A DNA stretch of 64,000 bases, from positions 7,233,423 through 7,297,422 of the forward strand of contig OZ034979.1 in NCBI GenBank assembly GCA_964030785.1, read 5' to 3'. The DNA comes from Siderastrea siderea (Eukaryota; Cnidaria; Anthozoa; Scleractinia; Rhizangiidae). Both the position numbers and the translations under genes were made by a program. Below the pieces are notes generated by a model. It saw nothing but the letters and a program-made list of their open reading frames with translations. It made no database searches and had not been told where the DNA came from. Shown here piece by piece: positions 39,801-54,800 of the stretch. Positions within the stretch are counted from its first letter, which is position 1. Each line of letters starts with the position of its first letter.

Positions 39801-42800
39801 ATTTTTTTCAACTTTTCTGCCCTCGCATCATCGAATTCTACTATTATTGAAACTGCACGGTGTTCGTTAAAGTCGATCTTAGAGGTTGAATTTAACTAAA
39901 AGGATGACACCGGTTCAAATTATTTACTTAACAGACCCGCTTAAGTAAAATTTGACTAAGAAAGTGGGTCTACAGCGAATCATTTTTAATATTTTTCAAC
40001 TAACAAGCACTGAGGCCATGTCGAGTTACGAGGGCCGATTTGTCAAAATTGGGGTAGTTTTTTACGTGCTTTATTTCGAAAACGAAGTCGGTGACCCCCC
40101 AATTTTTTTCCAATTCTGACATAGGTAACTCATTATCTGACTGTAGCCAAAGTATGAAAAAAATCTCTATTGTAGAAGTTTTTCGCGCGAACGTCCTTAA
40201 ATTCCCTATTACCTATGAAAACGAAGAAAAAGTATAATCACCCTTACCTTTCGATTAATATGAAGTGGGCTTGTTGGTGCAGACTGGTTCTTCTCCTCAG
40301 CTGCTTCACTGGACTTTTCTGAGACATCTCTTTTGGGTTTCTTGCTTTCTTGAACACCATCCTCTTTGGTTTGACTTGTTACCTTGTTAGCCACAGCTTC
40401 CAGCCACATACACCGGCCTCTGGATACAGTCTCACCATTTTTGGTCAGCTGAATTTGTCCTCCTTGCGCTCGGAAGTCAGAGACCATTGCTTGGAAAAAT
40501 GGATTGCTGTGTTCCATAGTTAAGGAAGCTGATATGAGTGGATGGGGCTCTAACATACAGACCAGTTTGCTCAGGCGTCGCTGATGGGAATTTGAAAGAT
40601 CAAACTCCTCCAAGTCTTCCTCTGTCAAATGATGCGAGTTGTGTTCTGGATCAATGCGTTCTGACCAGTAAATATCAGCAGGCAATGTCGACCTTAGAGC
40701 AAAGTTTCTTCCAGCTTCTGTGAGCAAATACGGAAGAGGGTAGTCGAGAAATGGCGAACTAGATAAAGTGGTGCTTTTCAGTGCTGTGTGAAAAACTTCA
40801 GATCCTTCGCTAGAGTCTTGCTGAGAAATTGCTGTGGACTTGATTTCCTCACCATTCTCTTCCTCCCTATTTAATTCCTTTTCATTTTCTTTCAATCTCT
40901 TTTCGTAATTTCTTTTTGCGATTTCTCTTTCCTCAATGAAATTCCTAGTATCTGGAGGCAAAGCAAACTCATCCATGAGAAACTGGAGTTCAAGTCTTAA
41001 ACTGTAAGCAACATACACCATGTGCTGGAAAATACGCTTCACTTTAGCCAGAATGAAACTGTTCCCTCCCCTCAGATTCACAGTGCAGCCAAGATCAGCC
41101 GGGCAGCCCTCAATGAGCATCAGTGTCTTGGACTCTCCATTCTGTCAAATATGAAGTAGAAGTCACCTCCTAAAATTGATGTCTTCAAAGACAACTTTAG
41201 TCTTTGCTCTATTATTTCTCAAACTCATTAATAATTCATACAGAGAAAACAAAGGAATATACCACTGTGACGGTGGTTTGTATACGGGATCTTAATTAGC
41301 ATAAAATTTTGCAAACGTTTGCTTTGAATTTGGCCAAGAATTGTGAATGGTTTGAGAAACCATAATAATGGCTTATGAAAACTCGAAAGAATGATTCATC
41401 AGGTATCCAAACACCTTAAAGTCGGTTAAAAAAACTTGGGTGTGCCTCGTTTATTCAACCCACTACTTGGTGTTTGGATATCCTCATGAAACACTCTTTT
41501 TCATGTTTGATATATTACTTAACAATAAATACCTTCAATGTGTCTCACAAAACCTGCTAAAATATGATGCCAATGACCATGTTATTATCTCCCTGGAACA
41601 GCAAATTTTTTGCTCAATTGATAGACTGATCGGCTGCTTATTTGATTCACTACTTGAACATCACTTAGAATATAGGTATTTCCTTAAATATCATTGCCTC
41701 ATTAACAACAATAACTCTACCTTAAGAGAGTATCTCCGGACCTTGAATGACTGACATGACCCCAGCTGTGGTCGACTCAGCTGCTCCATGGAATAAAGGA
41801 CATCTGCACGTGTGCACCTGGCAATACGCTCAATCACTTTCTGAAAAAGACATTAAACTTAGTTTTACTTGATGTTGTTGCAAAGCTACTAGACAAAGTC
41901 TTAACCCTATACTTAGTAACAAAAGTCAAATCAGGCACGTAATGTGTTGTTCCAGAAATATTGATATGCCTCTACACAAGGTCAATGAAAATTCAAAAAG
42001 CAGGGAAGGTCACATAGAGTTTTCTCTCAGAGTATTACAAGCCAGGAAAACACACGCAGTGGAGTTCAAAGTTCAAAAATAAGGTACAAAGGTAGTCCTA
42101 ACTTTTGGGTTTGTGGATAAAATCCTAGGAGCATGATGATTCAGATTGTATGAAAATTATATAACAAGAATTTCATTGCAAATATAATTCTGTGAAAGGA
42201 GCACAAGTGAGTCTTATGAAGTGCCACAACTTGTGAATAAAATGCCGTTCACCACACTTTCTATGAAGTAATCGATATTTATGTTCTAGCCAAGTGGGCC
42301 ATCAGTGGCCTGAATTGAAGGACTTGAGACTTCATCTATTTTTGATTGAACCGCACAACTTACTGGTTTAACATTGAGGACCAGAGTGATTCCATGTTGT
42401 AAAAGCATGTCCTGAGCAAGCCGTGAAACAGTCTTTTCCACCAACAAAATGTTTGGTCGCAGAGCAACTACCCGAGCAACAAAGTTCTTCAGAAACTCAA
42501 ATTCTTGGAGAACAAGTGGATCAAGAGATGCCAGACGGTTTTCATTACGCTGAAAAATAAAGCAAACATAATTTTGTATTAAAGAAGACAACTTGAGACC
42601 CGAAAGGGATGTGTGCCATTTAATTTGGACCATACAGTCCCGGTGAAATGAACACAAGGAAGTTTGGGGAACTAAACAAAGTTATGCTGTAAATGGTTTG
42701 AACCCCAGTAGTCATATCATAAGTCGGTAAATTTTGATTGTCCGGGTGAGTGTAGTCCTGAGATGGACTGTTTGTGGTGACACTGACTTCTGTTTTGACA

Positions 42801-45800
42801 ACCTGGCCCCAGTTGTTCAAAAGTTGGATAGCTCTATCCACCGGATAATTCTCTATCCAGTGGATAACGAAATTGGTTTCCCTAGTACTTATCCACTGGA
42901 TAGTGATTTATCCAGTGGATAGCGCTATCCAACTTTTGAACAACTGGGGCCTGAGCGGAAGTCATCATCAGTTATGCTCCACCCAAGGTTCAAACAATAT
43001 TTATCACACTATTATTCTTCTAGAAATGGTACCCCTTCCATATACCTAGAGAAAAAAGGCATCTTTTTATGCCTCAAAAAAAAAAAAGTCAAAACAGTAC
43101 ATCATTGTAGGCTTACAGTGACCTAAAGGCTCCAAGCTTCATGTATTTTTGCATAGAGAAATACAAAAACAACAAATTTCCTAGTCTGAGAAAACTGACG
43201 TCTCACGAGGTCGCCACTTCAGCCTTCGCAAAACGACGTCTGAGTAACGAGCGCAGAAATTCCACATTGATGACGTGCCACTATCAAGATCTAGGTAGTG
43301 CTTTTGAATGGCTGAAATGAAATTCCCTCGTGTTTCAGCCAATCAGAAGCACTACCTAGATCTGGGTAGCGACACGTCATCAGTATGGAATTTCTGTGCT
43401 CATTACTCAGATGTCGTTCTGCGAGGGCTGAAGTGGCGACCTTGTGAAAAATCAGCTGTTTTCTCAGGCGACAAATTTCCCTACCCTTCCATACACTGCA
43501 AGTGCAAAAAATGCACCCTTTTTGGGTGGTGCCTCCCAATAGAATTCATTATAGAATTCCCCTGGGGCAAGAAAGCAGCAAGGAAATCAAGCTCTTTAGT
43601 GTTACTGACCTGATAATCAATGGCACAGCTTAATACCAGTATCTTAGGGTGGTTCAACACACTCGCCATCTTCTTGTTAGCGATGTTCTTGGTGAACACT
43701 ACACCACTGATCATTTCACAGTCACTCTTGTTCCCACCTGGGATCTTCTTGAACTTCACATACTGACAGATGTCCATTTCATCATCTTTACGCACATCAG
43801 GAGTGACCTGAATATTAAATAAGGGGGTTAGTTTCTAAAGAATCTGTGGTGCTGTGTCGGTGGGGACATGAAACACAAAATTTTGAATTTATCAACTGAG
43901 TTGATAAGGTAAATTGGCCACCGTAAAGAGATTGAAAGCTGACATTTCGAGCATCGCCATTTAGCCCTGACAAAGGGCTAACGCTTGAAGTGTCAGCTTT
44001 CAATCCCTTTACGGTGTCCAATTTACCTTATCAACTCAGTTGTTTGAATCCAAAATTTTGTGAATATTAAATAGACTAATGAACTATGAGCCCAAACACA
44101 GATGTGCCTAACTCCCAATGTTTGCTGTTTGATGAGGGGTTTGAGAATCAACCATTAACCTCCAAATTTAACTGAATGTAAACAATGCAACCCACAAGGA
44201 AGCTGAAGTGAATGCACGGCACTCACTAGAGACTCTGTCTTCTACTCTTAAGGCACTGTTGGAGAAGGCAACTTTTTTCTGCTTGTAACTTGTAATGAAA
44301 CTATGTTGTGTGACAAGTTGCGGATAAAGCTGTAAGAGTAACACTCCCTCTTCGCGAAGTGTGTTGCAACAAAAAATTCTGTTGTGAGTTGCAGGAAAAG
44401 TAGACCAGGTTTCTACTTTTTGCAATGTTGCGAGATAAGTTGCAGCAGGTAACATGTATTCTTCACCATGCTGTCACCATCTGTTGTGTTGCAAGTTGCA
44501 GGGAAAATTTGCCTCATGTAGCAGCGCCTTTACCAAAATATTAGTATGAGAAGATGTAGGTAACATCTGGCTCTGCCAGAACTAAATCAGTTACCATACA
44601 GGGTTGTCCACAACTTTTCACGTAGCTGGCAAAAATTTCTAAGTAGCTGGATAGTGATTATTGAGTGCCGAAGGCAATCCCTTCATGGTGGGGGGGGGGG
44701 GCGTCTGGGAGCGTGCCCCCCCAGGAAATTTTTACATTTTAAGTCCCCAGAAATGGAATTTCCTTGATCCTGAGCACAAATTTCCAATAATGTCAGTTCC
44801 AAAAGTAATTGTAACTTTTCAGTTTTATTTGTATAAATCCATGCCTTCAGTGGTTTTCTACACGTAATTCCCAGAACTCAACCTAATGAACAATGAACGT
44901 GTATCTCTGTGCCAACCAGATTATTTTTAAGTCAATAAACTACAATGGGAAATAAGTTTCATTTTCATATATCTACGCCAGTTAAGGAGCAAATAATCTG
45001 TCTTTGAAAAATATATATATCACAAAAGAAGCCGGCACAAACGACCCAAGTAGCCGGTTAATTCTGCCAGCTGCCAGCTGTTAGGGACAACCCTACCATA
45101 GCATGAAATATCTAGAGGCAGCACTACCCCCCCCCCCCCCTCCGAATGGGATGCCAGTCCACCACAGGGTTACTTCCCCAAGGTTTCACCAATACCCATT
45201 TATACCCCTGGGTGGGGAGAGACAATGTGTTGTAAAGTTTCCTTTCTTACAGTAGGAAGCAAAACAACATGACCTATCATGAGGACCCGCATAAGACACT
45301 TTTTGGTTCGCTGTTGGAAGCCATCGTTGCTACAGACGCCATACGTAATTATATAACAGAATCACAAAAAAATGTGTGAATCCAATTAACTCGCAGTGTA
45401 GGTGAATTTCGTCTTGATTGACAACTTCGACGCTCGCAGCTTGCATTTTATTTGGTCTTATTTTACTTTTTTACTGAGAAACATAACAGTTTTACCGGTA
45501 AGCCGGATAGCTGAACAATAACGGATGATATTAGTGTAGAGAGAAAAACCCTTTAAAACAATGTTTTAATCTGTTGATCGTTCAATTTGGTTCATTTCAC
45601 ACCGAGAAGTCAAGTTTGCTTGTGCGACGTGCATGCCTGTTTTGTAGGCTAACAAATAATTTCATTACAAATATAAAAAATGAAGTACATTAGTTTCATG
45701 TTCTTTCATCGGAATTACATTGTAAACCTTTGTAAATTTCAAATATTCTGGCTTGCAGTTAGTCTGTCTCCGTCACGGCGTGAAGCCGCGATTGCAGTTA

Positions 45801-48800
45801 TTTCGGGTAAACGACGCGTGAAAATTTTAACTTGAGGATTTAAACACTTTTTCTAAAGAAGATATATCAATTGCTCGCTTTGTCTCATTTTTTCATTTCT
45901 GTGTGAACTTCAGATGCAACTGGCTGCACTTTTTTTCATTGCGGAATGATCACGTATAAAATTCAGTTTCTTTTTCTTCATCGAAGTGACAACCTTTCAT
46001 GTTGATTGATTGCAGACGTTTCTTGTTATAAACCGCAAGCAGGACGGGCGCTAACGTCAAAATTATCCGAAGATCCAATCTGCACGACGAGCGATTGATA
46101 AAAAAGATATCGCAATGTTTTTGCTTGCTATTTATAAGCGCGTATTTAAAGCTCCATTTCGCTAAGGTGTCCAGCATTATTCAATGCAGACCTTCTTTGA
46201 GCTCGTCACGTCACGTAGCTGGCGTACACGTCCAAGTGAGTTTGTACGTGTACAATGAATAGCGAGTAAATTGTGGTCACTGTGTCGTGAATGTCACGCT
46301 ACAATACAACGCAACTTTAATCGAGCGACAAAAGGAGTTTTTTAAAATTATAACTTTAAGTGGATGAATGAAGTTCTAAAGAGGAATAATGCATTTGGGG
46401 TGAAAAGTCTACATTTTTCTTTAAGTCAGCTGTGCGCTTTTCAATTTTCGAAATCTTTGACAGTCTGCAGCCAGCAAAGTCCCCAGCAAGCAATAAAACA
46501 ATAAAAATAAAAAGACGCGAAAAACGTGACACGAGACACGGAGCCCAAAGGGGCTTTTGATCATTTATTTGTACGTATAAAACAAAATGTTACTGTGGGA
46601 AGTTGTTCAGACATCCTGAGTGAACGCCTTTAGACGTTCTATTCCAACGTAATCTGCTTTTCACAAAAAAAAAAAAAACAAGGGCGTATTATAATGCCTA
46701 AACTAATATACAGCTCGCAGCGGCTATTCGCATCGTACTAAGACAAAACATTAAATGTGACAATAGAACAATAACATTCTTTTGTCAGTGAGCCACGAAA
46801 AAAAATGGAAAGAAGCTAAAGGTGCATTCATTACCGGCACAATATAGAATCATTCACACTCGGACAACAAAATTATATGCCCCTCCCCCCAATTTTTCCC
46901 CACTCCTCTGAAGAAAGCATATTACATCTGGATACTTCCCGATAAAATGTGCAGGAAATTTTAATAACGCCATAACGTTCTAACTCAGAGAACCACGGGC
47001 GTGCCACCTAAGTGTTTCTGTTGCATTTGTTGCACTTAGGAGTTTAGTAGAAAATCATGACATTATCAAATATCCCCACACTCAAACAACCAAATTTTGC
47101 GTCCCCCAATTCCCCCTGCCCCTTAAAGACCTACTACAGTTGGATACAACCCGGTAACGTATGCAGGAAGTTTCATAATGCCATAACGTTCCAACTCACA
47201 GAATCACGGGCGTGCCACCTAAGTGTTTCTGTTGCAGTTGTTGCACTTAGGAGTTTAGTAGAAAATCATGGCATTATCAAATATTCCCACACTCAAACAA
47301 CCAAATTTTACCTTAAAAAAGCTATAACAGCTGGATACACCCCAATATATGCAGGAAGTTTCATAATGCCAAAACGTTCTAACTCACAGAATCACGGGCG
47401 TGCCACCTAAGTGTTTCTGTTGCAGTTGTTGCACTTAGGAGTTTAGCAGAAAATCATGGCATTATCAAATATCTCCACACTCAAACAACCAAATTTTGCG
47501 TCCCCCCCCCCCCCAATTCCCCCTGCCCCTTAAAAAAAACTGTTACACTTGGATACACCCCAATATATGCAGGAGGTTTCACAATGCCATAACGTTCTAA
47601 CTCACAGAATCACGGGCGTGCCACCTAAGTGTTTCTGTTGCAGTTGTTGCACTTAGGAGTTTAGTAGAAAATCATGGCATTATCAAATATTCCCACACTC
47701 AAACAACTAGCCTGCGAGCAGGCTCTCTATTCGGGGGGACAACGTGAATTATTTTCTTTGAGAGCGCCGAAGGCGCGAGTTTCGGCGAACGAAGTGAAGG
47801 CGAGCGAAGCGAGCCCGCGGGCTCGCTTCGCTCGCCCAGCGGCTCGCTTCGCTCGCCGAAACTCGCGCCTTCGGCGCTCTCGAAGAAAATAATTCACGTA
47901 AGAAAATAATTCACGTTGCGTTGCCCCCCGAATAGAGAGCCTGCTCGCAGGCTATCAAACAACCAAAGTTTTCCTTAAAAAACCTATTACAGTTGGATAC
48001 ACCCCAATATATGCAGGAAGTTTCATAATGCCATAACGTTCTAACTCACAGAATCACGGGCGTGCCACCTAAGTGTTTCTGTTGCAGTTGTTGCACTTAG
48101 GAGTTTAGTAGAAAATCATGGCATTATCAAATATCCCCACACTCAAATAGCCAAATTTTGCGTCCCCCAATTCCCCCTTCCCCTTAAAAACCTATTACAG
48201 TTGGATACAACCCGGTAAAATATGCAGGATGTTTCATAATGCCACAACGTTCTAACTCACAGAATCACGGGCGTGCCACCTAGTGTTTCTGTTGCTGTTG
48301 GAAAAATACTTGCACTTAGGAGTTGTAGAACAGTATGGCATTATCAAATATCCCCACATTCGAACAAAACAAAAGTAATAGTCCCTTACGCGTCTTTATA
48401 TAATACATACCCTTGAAAGGCTTTCTATTTACCCTGCTAACTGTTGCCGGGTACACTACATTAGGGGCAAATAATATAAAAATATAACAAGTAAAAATTA
48501 CATTTTTTTGCGTTATTCCGTATATTTTAGTAAGTTTCGTGTGTCTCGTGTATAGATGTAATGAAATATTCTGGTTCAGTGACAAATTTAAAAACAATTC
48601 ATTGGACGGCAATATATCTGAGCGGGTAGTGTTTAAAACAATCAATATATACGTGAATGAAATTCAAGTCTTTCATCGCCAGCGAACTTGCCTTTTTTGA
48701 TGTATCATACAAAGGAAATTGCAGCACTAAAACGTGTCTTAATAAGGACCGAATAATAGTTAGTCAGAGTAGAACAATTGAATTACTCGCATACATCGAT

Positions 48801-51800
48801 ATTTTTGATTTTGACTCGCATCACTTGTTTGACTAGGTTGTAACCAAAGCACGGAACAGACTTACCTGGACACAGTGTATTCAATCCGGTCCATCGATGT
48901 GAAAATCCAATCTGATCGAAACACAACAATCAGAAGGGCCGCATGCAAGCTTCTGCAGTTGCTTTTGTATATCAGGCACAACAAACCTTTTCTACTGCCG
49001 ACAGAACAATTCCCTTCTCGTGCGCAAGTACCATCTCAAAGATTTGGCATGTTATGAAGTATCTTCATTGATGGCGCCCGGTGCACGCCGCTGCAAATCA
49101 CCATTTCAACTTCGTTCGGAATGACCACCGATTTGATCAATGTCGACATGACCATCTTACAATTGAAGTATACAAATCTTCAATCAAAATGTTTGTAGTT
49201 AAGACATTTTAAAAATAAATATGCATGACTTTTTCCGCCAAGCGAGTTCGCGCGCCGCCAAACGTAATTTATTCTACCGCCAGAAACGAAAATTGATCCA
49301 CATAACGTAAGTGTTGACAATATCACCTTGCGAGACTGCAGCTTCCGTCCTAGGAATTCTGGAGTTTTCTGTCTTCTCATTCTGCGATACAGTGCTCAAG
49401 AGCATTATTTTACGAAAAACGGACGAAGTCTTGGCCTAGCTTGGCGGACTACAGTCTTGAAAGCAGACGAATTCAATATTTCTTTTTTCCCCTTCTTTTA
49501 ATCAGATTTGGTAAATATATTAATCGCGACGGCCTAAATTTGTCAAGTGATGACTTGTGAATGATGTGTATCATTCCTTCACCAAGGCTTACGAAGCATC
49601 ATATTGCGTCATCTGTCAACAGGCCTATTGTGTGATATTGCGAAATCGGGTCACTTATGTGTGCTCATGGCCGCTCAATCCGTCCGTAACTAAGGCCTGC
49701 GGGTCCTAATGGAGATGTAAATTGTTTTACCTGCTCACTAATTCTCAAGACAAGTGGCAAGATAGTGTCTTTCCAAGCAACTGACAAACCAACATCCTTC
49801 AACAGCTGCTCCAGAAGAGTGTTTAGATGGTATGCATGTGCCATCCTAAAAGACAAAAACAAGACAAAAAATAGCACTCAAAAAGTTTCGTTCCACCGAC
49901 TGTGCAGTATTATATTACGTTATTCATCTCACTTACGAGTTGAGGAGGATATCCAGCAGATGTATTGGTGAGGCCTCGTACATTCCTAGTGGACATGGGA
50001 CAGCAGTTCTGAAGGGCTGTTGCCACCTATGTCCCTTACTATGATTTTAGCAAATCAGAGGTTTCAATAACATTTTAAGTAGGCAGCTGGTTTGAGTAGA
50101 GTAGCCGACTACATCAACAAGGTTTGAAAGAAATCTTTCTTTAATTACTGGTACTTCAATTTAGGGAAAATAGTAGCCGACTTTTTTGAGCGAATTTGCA
50201 GATGCTTTTTGCCAGTCATCAGTGCTTATTGAAAGCACTGGCAAATGCCCTGTTCTACCCCAAGTGATGCAGTTCTCTGTTTTGATATCCAGAACACTTA
50301 GGGCTGTGTTGGCGGTTGAGGGTGCCCAACACAGTTTCCTACAAACTTTAGCATCCTAAATGTTATCTTACTGGAGAGGAGTGGAAGATCTGCAAGAGAT
50401 CTGCATTGATGCATTCAATTTTGATTTTAAGATTGGTGAATGAGATGAACTATGTATAAGCAGACAAGAAAGAAAGCTCATCAAAGTTTTGTCATAAAGT
50501 ACTATGAATTATTACAGGTCAAATTGTCATTTGCCTGTGAATTAGTTCATGAGGTCCAGCTGCAGCGAAGCAAATGCACTTAGGTGGTCTGGGGACAAGT
50601 TAATGGATCAATTCAAACAGACAGCAAAGCAATGTCAATTTTCCCATCCTCTTCAATACTCACTCTGTGCTTCAAGCATCCATGAGCAGACAGGAAAGTT
50701 CAACTGAGACATGATTACATCTGGTTTTTTTTCTCACCTGAGTCGTTCCATAGCTAATCTTTCTCCATTATCTTCCCTCAGTTCACCAACATCAGGAACA
50801 GAGGGTGACCTGTCAACACCAATCTTCTTGGCCATCATAGCACCACTGAAGATTTCCTCAGGGGTGTTGCTGGTGCTGAGGACTGCTTCTGTCCCCCCTT
50901 CATTTGTCTTTTTGATGCTTGGTCTCAGGGGGGTGTAGGGGTACCCCTCATTGTACACATACTGCTCTAGGGGTGGTGGAGGGACATCTGTTATTAGACA
51001 CAGTTTGGATCCTGTTGCCTCACTGTTTGTATCTAGGGATGTCAGACCAAGTTTACCAGGCTGCAAAACAACATCACATGGCACTTGAACTAAGACTATT
51101 AACATTTCTCTCGCTGTTGACATTTCCTCAATGACGGCTGTCTTTTCACATTGTACCGGTATTTGTTGTGCTGTTGCTACTTTTTTGGCTTACCTTTTTT
51201 TTCCTGGGTATGGCCTCTAGAAATGCTTCACACTTCCTCTCACCCAATGTTGTCTTTATTATTTTATCATTTTGTTATCTATACCACTATATTAAAAACT
51301 ACGGTGGCCCATCAGGGACACCACTTTGAGTAAAAATTTGACAAATATTTAAAATATTAGCAGTTACAAGTTAAGTATTCACTACGAACAAAAGAAAGCC
51401 GCACACTGCAACTAAAATAAATCCGCACATTGCAAATAAACTGACTCGGCACACTGCAAACAAAATAAATTCGCTCACTTCAAACAAAACAAATCTGCTC
51501 ACTTCAAACAAAATAAATTCGCACACTACAAACAAAATAAATCCGCACACAACAAGTAAAACAAATCCGCACGCTTCAAACAGAATATGCCCGCACGCTG
51601 CAAACAAGATAAATTCGCACGCTGCAAACAAAATAAATCCGCACGCTGCAAACAAAATAAATTCGCACGCTGCAAATAAAAATAAAAACTATGCACGCGC
51701 GCACATGCTCGAGTAGGCCTGAAACCTAACTTCCAGTTCTAATCTCATGCCCTTTTTAATAGATATTTTAAAAAGTTCAAACTGGTAGGACCACAGCATA

Positions 51801-54800
51801 TAATTTTGACTTTGTATACCCAAATTTTGCTTTCGTCTCCTTTGTCTTTCTTTTACTGCCGTAAGTATCAGTCTTACCGTAAATATATTTTATTTCAAGT
51901 GTCTAGATACCCGGCATGTTTCCAGACTAAATACCTGGCAGTCTGAAATTTTCGAAGGTTTTCGACCGGAAAAAGGCCTATTCTAACGTCCCCTGAAAAG
52001 TATTCAATGTTTGTTTAGAATTGCCAAACGATGAGAAAGGTATTTTGGTTTTGTAGTTGACGACTTTTCCGAGTTTGTGCACACTTAATTACTAGAAAAC
52101 TGCCGGATGTTTGATACACTTTAAATTATTTGTTGCTAGACTCGCCAGTCAGAAACGCGCAGAATTTGTACCAGTCTTACCGTATTTAAATATATTTTAT
52201 TTGAAGTGTCCAGATACCCAGCACATTTCCAGACTAAGTACCCGGCAGTCCGGAATTTTCGAAGGATTACGACTGGGAAATTAGGCTTATTCTAAAGGTG
52301 TTCCGAAAACGCGGGGTCGGGGTGCGGGGTGCGGGTCAACAAAAACCGAAAAAATAGAAAACTAACAATAATAATAAAACAGCCAAAATAAAAAGAAAAA
52401 AGAAAAGAAAATAGCTAAATACATACAAAAATACAATAAAAAATACAAGCGAATATAAAAATAGAGCGAGAATTGAATTATTGACTGTCACGCGAACCAA
52501 TAAATAAATAAGTGAATAAATAAATAGATAAATAAATAAATAAGAAGAAATTTTTGTCATTTGTAAGAATCGTGAGGTCTCTGTGGGACACTCTTTTTTC
52601 ACTCTCTTTTTTAATTTCATTTCATTTCTGATGCATCTTCACCACTTCTGTGACCAAAACCCGTATGTCGAGCGATCCAAGCGAATCAGAATTTGTGGTT
52701 CGCACGATGTTGATTTCACGCACGAAAATAAAATCATGTACTATTTCATTGCCTAGGAGATGCCAGTGCCAGTAACGGATGGACCATTATGTATTTGATA
52801 GGAGGGATGGGGTAGGTCCTTATTTATTTATTTATTTATTCACTTTTTTTATTGGTTCGTGTGACAGTCAAATATTCAATTCTTGCTCTGTTTTTATATT
52901 CTCGTCTTTTTTTATTGTAGTTCTGTATGTATTTAGCTATTTTCTTTTGGTTTTCCTTTTTATTTTGGCTGTTTTATTATTTATTGTTTTTTTTTCGGTG
53001 TTTGTTGACCCGCAGTCCGCACCCCGCCCCCCGCATTCCGACCCCGCGTTTTCTAAAAGCATTTGATATTTGTTTAGAATTGCCAGCGATTCAGAAACAT
53101 ATTTTGGTTTTGTAGTTGACAAGTTCTTAGAGCTTGTGCATACTAAAACATCACGATGTTTGCGACATTATTTGTGGCTACTCCCGCTAATCAGAAACTC
53201 ACAGAATTTGGACGGGAATTTCTCATTCAAACGTTCTGAGAATATTCGAATTTGTTAGAAGTTTGTTTAGAGTTAATTTGGTTTTGTAGTCGCTACTGTT
53301 TGCCACACTTAAATTTTCTTGTGGCTAGAGCTGCCAGTCTGGACTCCGTCTCAGGGTTGGCTCTATCTCAAACCTGGATAATCCTCCAAAACCAGAGTGC
53401 TGGGCATTTAGCCTTAAACCTTAATAACCGTGTCTACATGCCGGCATCCGGGCGCAGTTTTCATGAAAAAGCTTAACACCTGGCACACTGGTCTTGGAGA
53501 ATTATCCAAGGCTTGAGATAGGGACTAATTACAGTGATCATGAGCCAGGCTGGCTCGAGATGACTGCTTAGCCTGGTATTACATGGGGCGTACCAGCGCG
53601 CCTGCAGCTAAAACTGTCCTATGAAAAGATTTCTACATCAAAGAGAATGAATCGCATGGAGTGTTTTACTTTCGCTAATCCATTATTTTGACGTATTATT
53701 TTCAGTTGTATGTGGCTTTGTGGTCTTTGTGGTCTGATAAACCTTTAATATGTGTTAATCAAAAAGAGAAATATCAATCTTCTGGTGAGCTATTTTGGTC
53801 TGAAGCGAAAACTTGTGAGGAGAAAATGTTCGCCCGGCTAGCCGAGCTGGCCCAGTAATTGCGATTACATGGAAAAACCATGTAATCGCGAATTTGATTT
53901 TTGGGTCAGCCCGCCTCATGTAATCGGTCCCTATGTAGAGTCAACCCTATTATTAAGGGCTTGCTAACTTTGTATGGCATTGGTAAGTGAATCGAAACTA
54001 TCGTGTGTGTGTGTGTGTTGTTTTGTTTTGTTTTGTTTTCTTTCCTTTTCTTTTGTCTTGTTTCCTTACCCCCATTTCTGGCAGGATGGAAACTCCACAG
54101 CATCCGTGACATGTCACAATAGTGGTGTGACGGATCGGGTCAGACCAGGATCAAGCAGGCAAGCTATTTTAAGCTCGGAAACGAACGCACTACAAAACGA
54201 AATTGGTCTTTTTATTAAATCGCTTTGTAAATTTAAACAAACTTCGGATACTCCCAGGACGTTTGAATGAGAAATTCCCTCCAAATTCTGTGTGTTTCTG
54301 ACTGGCAGGTCTAACAACAAATAATTTAAAGTGTATTAAACATCCGGTAGTTTTCTAGTAATTAAGTAAGTGTACACAAGCTCGGAGAACTCGTCAACTA
54401 CAAAACCAAAATACCTTTCTCATCGCTTGGCAATCCTAAACAAACATTGAATATTTTTAGGATGTTAGAATAAGCCTTTTTCCGGTCGAAGACCTTCGAA
54501 AATTTCAGACTGCCGGGTATTTAGTCTGGAAACATGCCGGGTATCTAGACACTTGAAATAAAATATATTTACATATGGTAAGACTGATACTTACGGCAGT
54601 TAAAGAAATACAAAGGAGACGAAAGCAAAATTTGGGTATACAAAGTCAAAAATATATGCTGTGGTCCTACCAGTTTGAACTTTTTAAAATATGTTTTAAA
54701 AAGGGCACGAGATTAGAACCGGAAGTTAGGTTTCAGGCCTACTCGAGCATATGCGCGCGCACATTAGTTTTTATTTTTATTTGCAGCCTGCGAATTTATT

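Noticed and set aside
46840..48360. Possible CRISPR-like array
   Set aside because: Units are long (about 200 bp), vary along their whole length and have no unique spacers between short repeats; it is satellite DNA in an animal intron.
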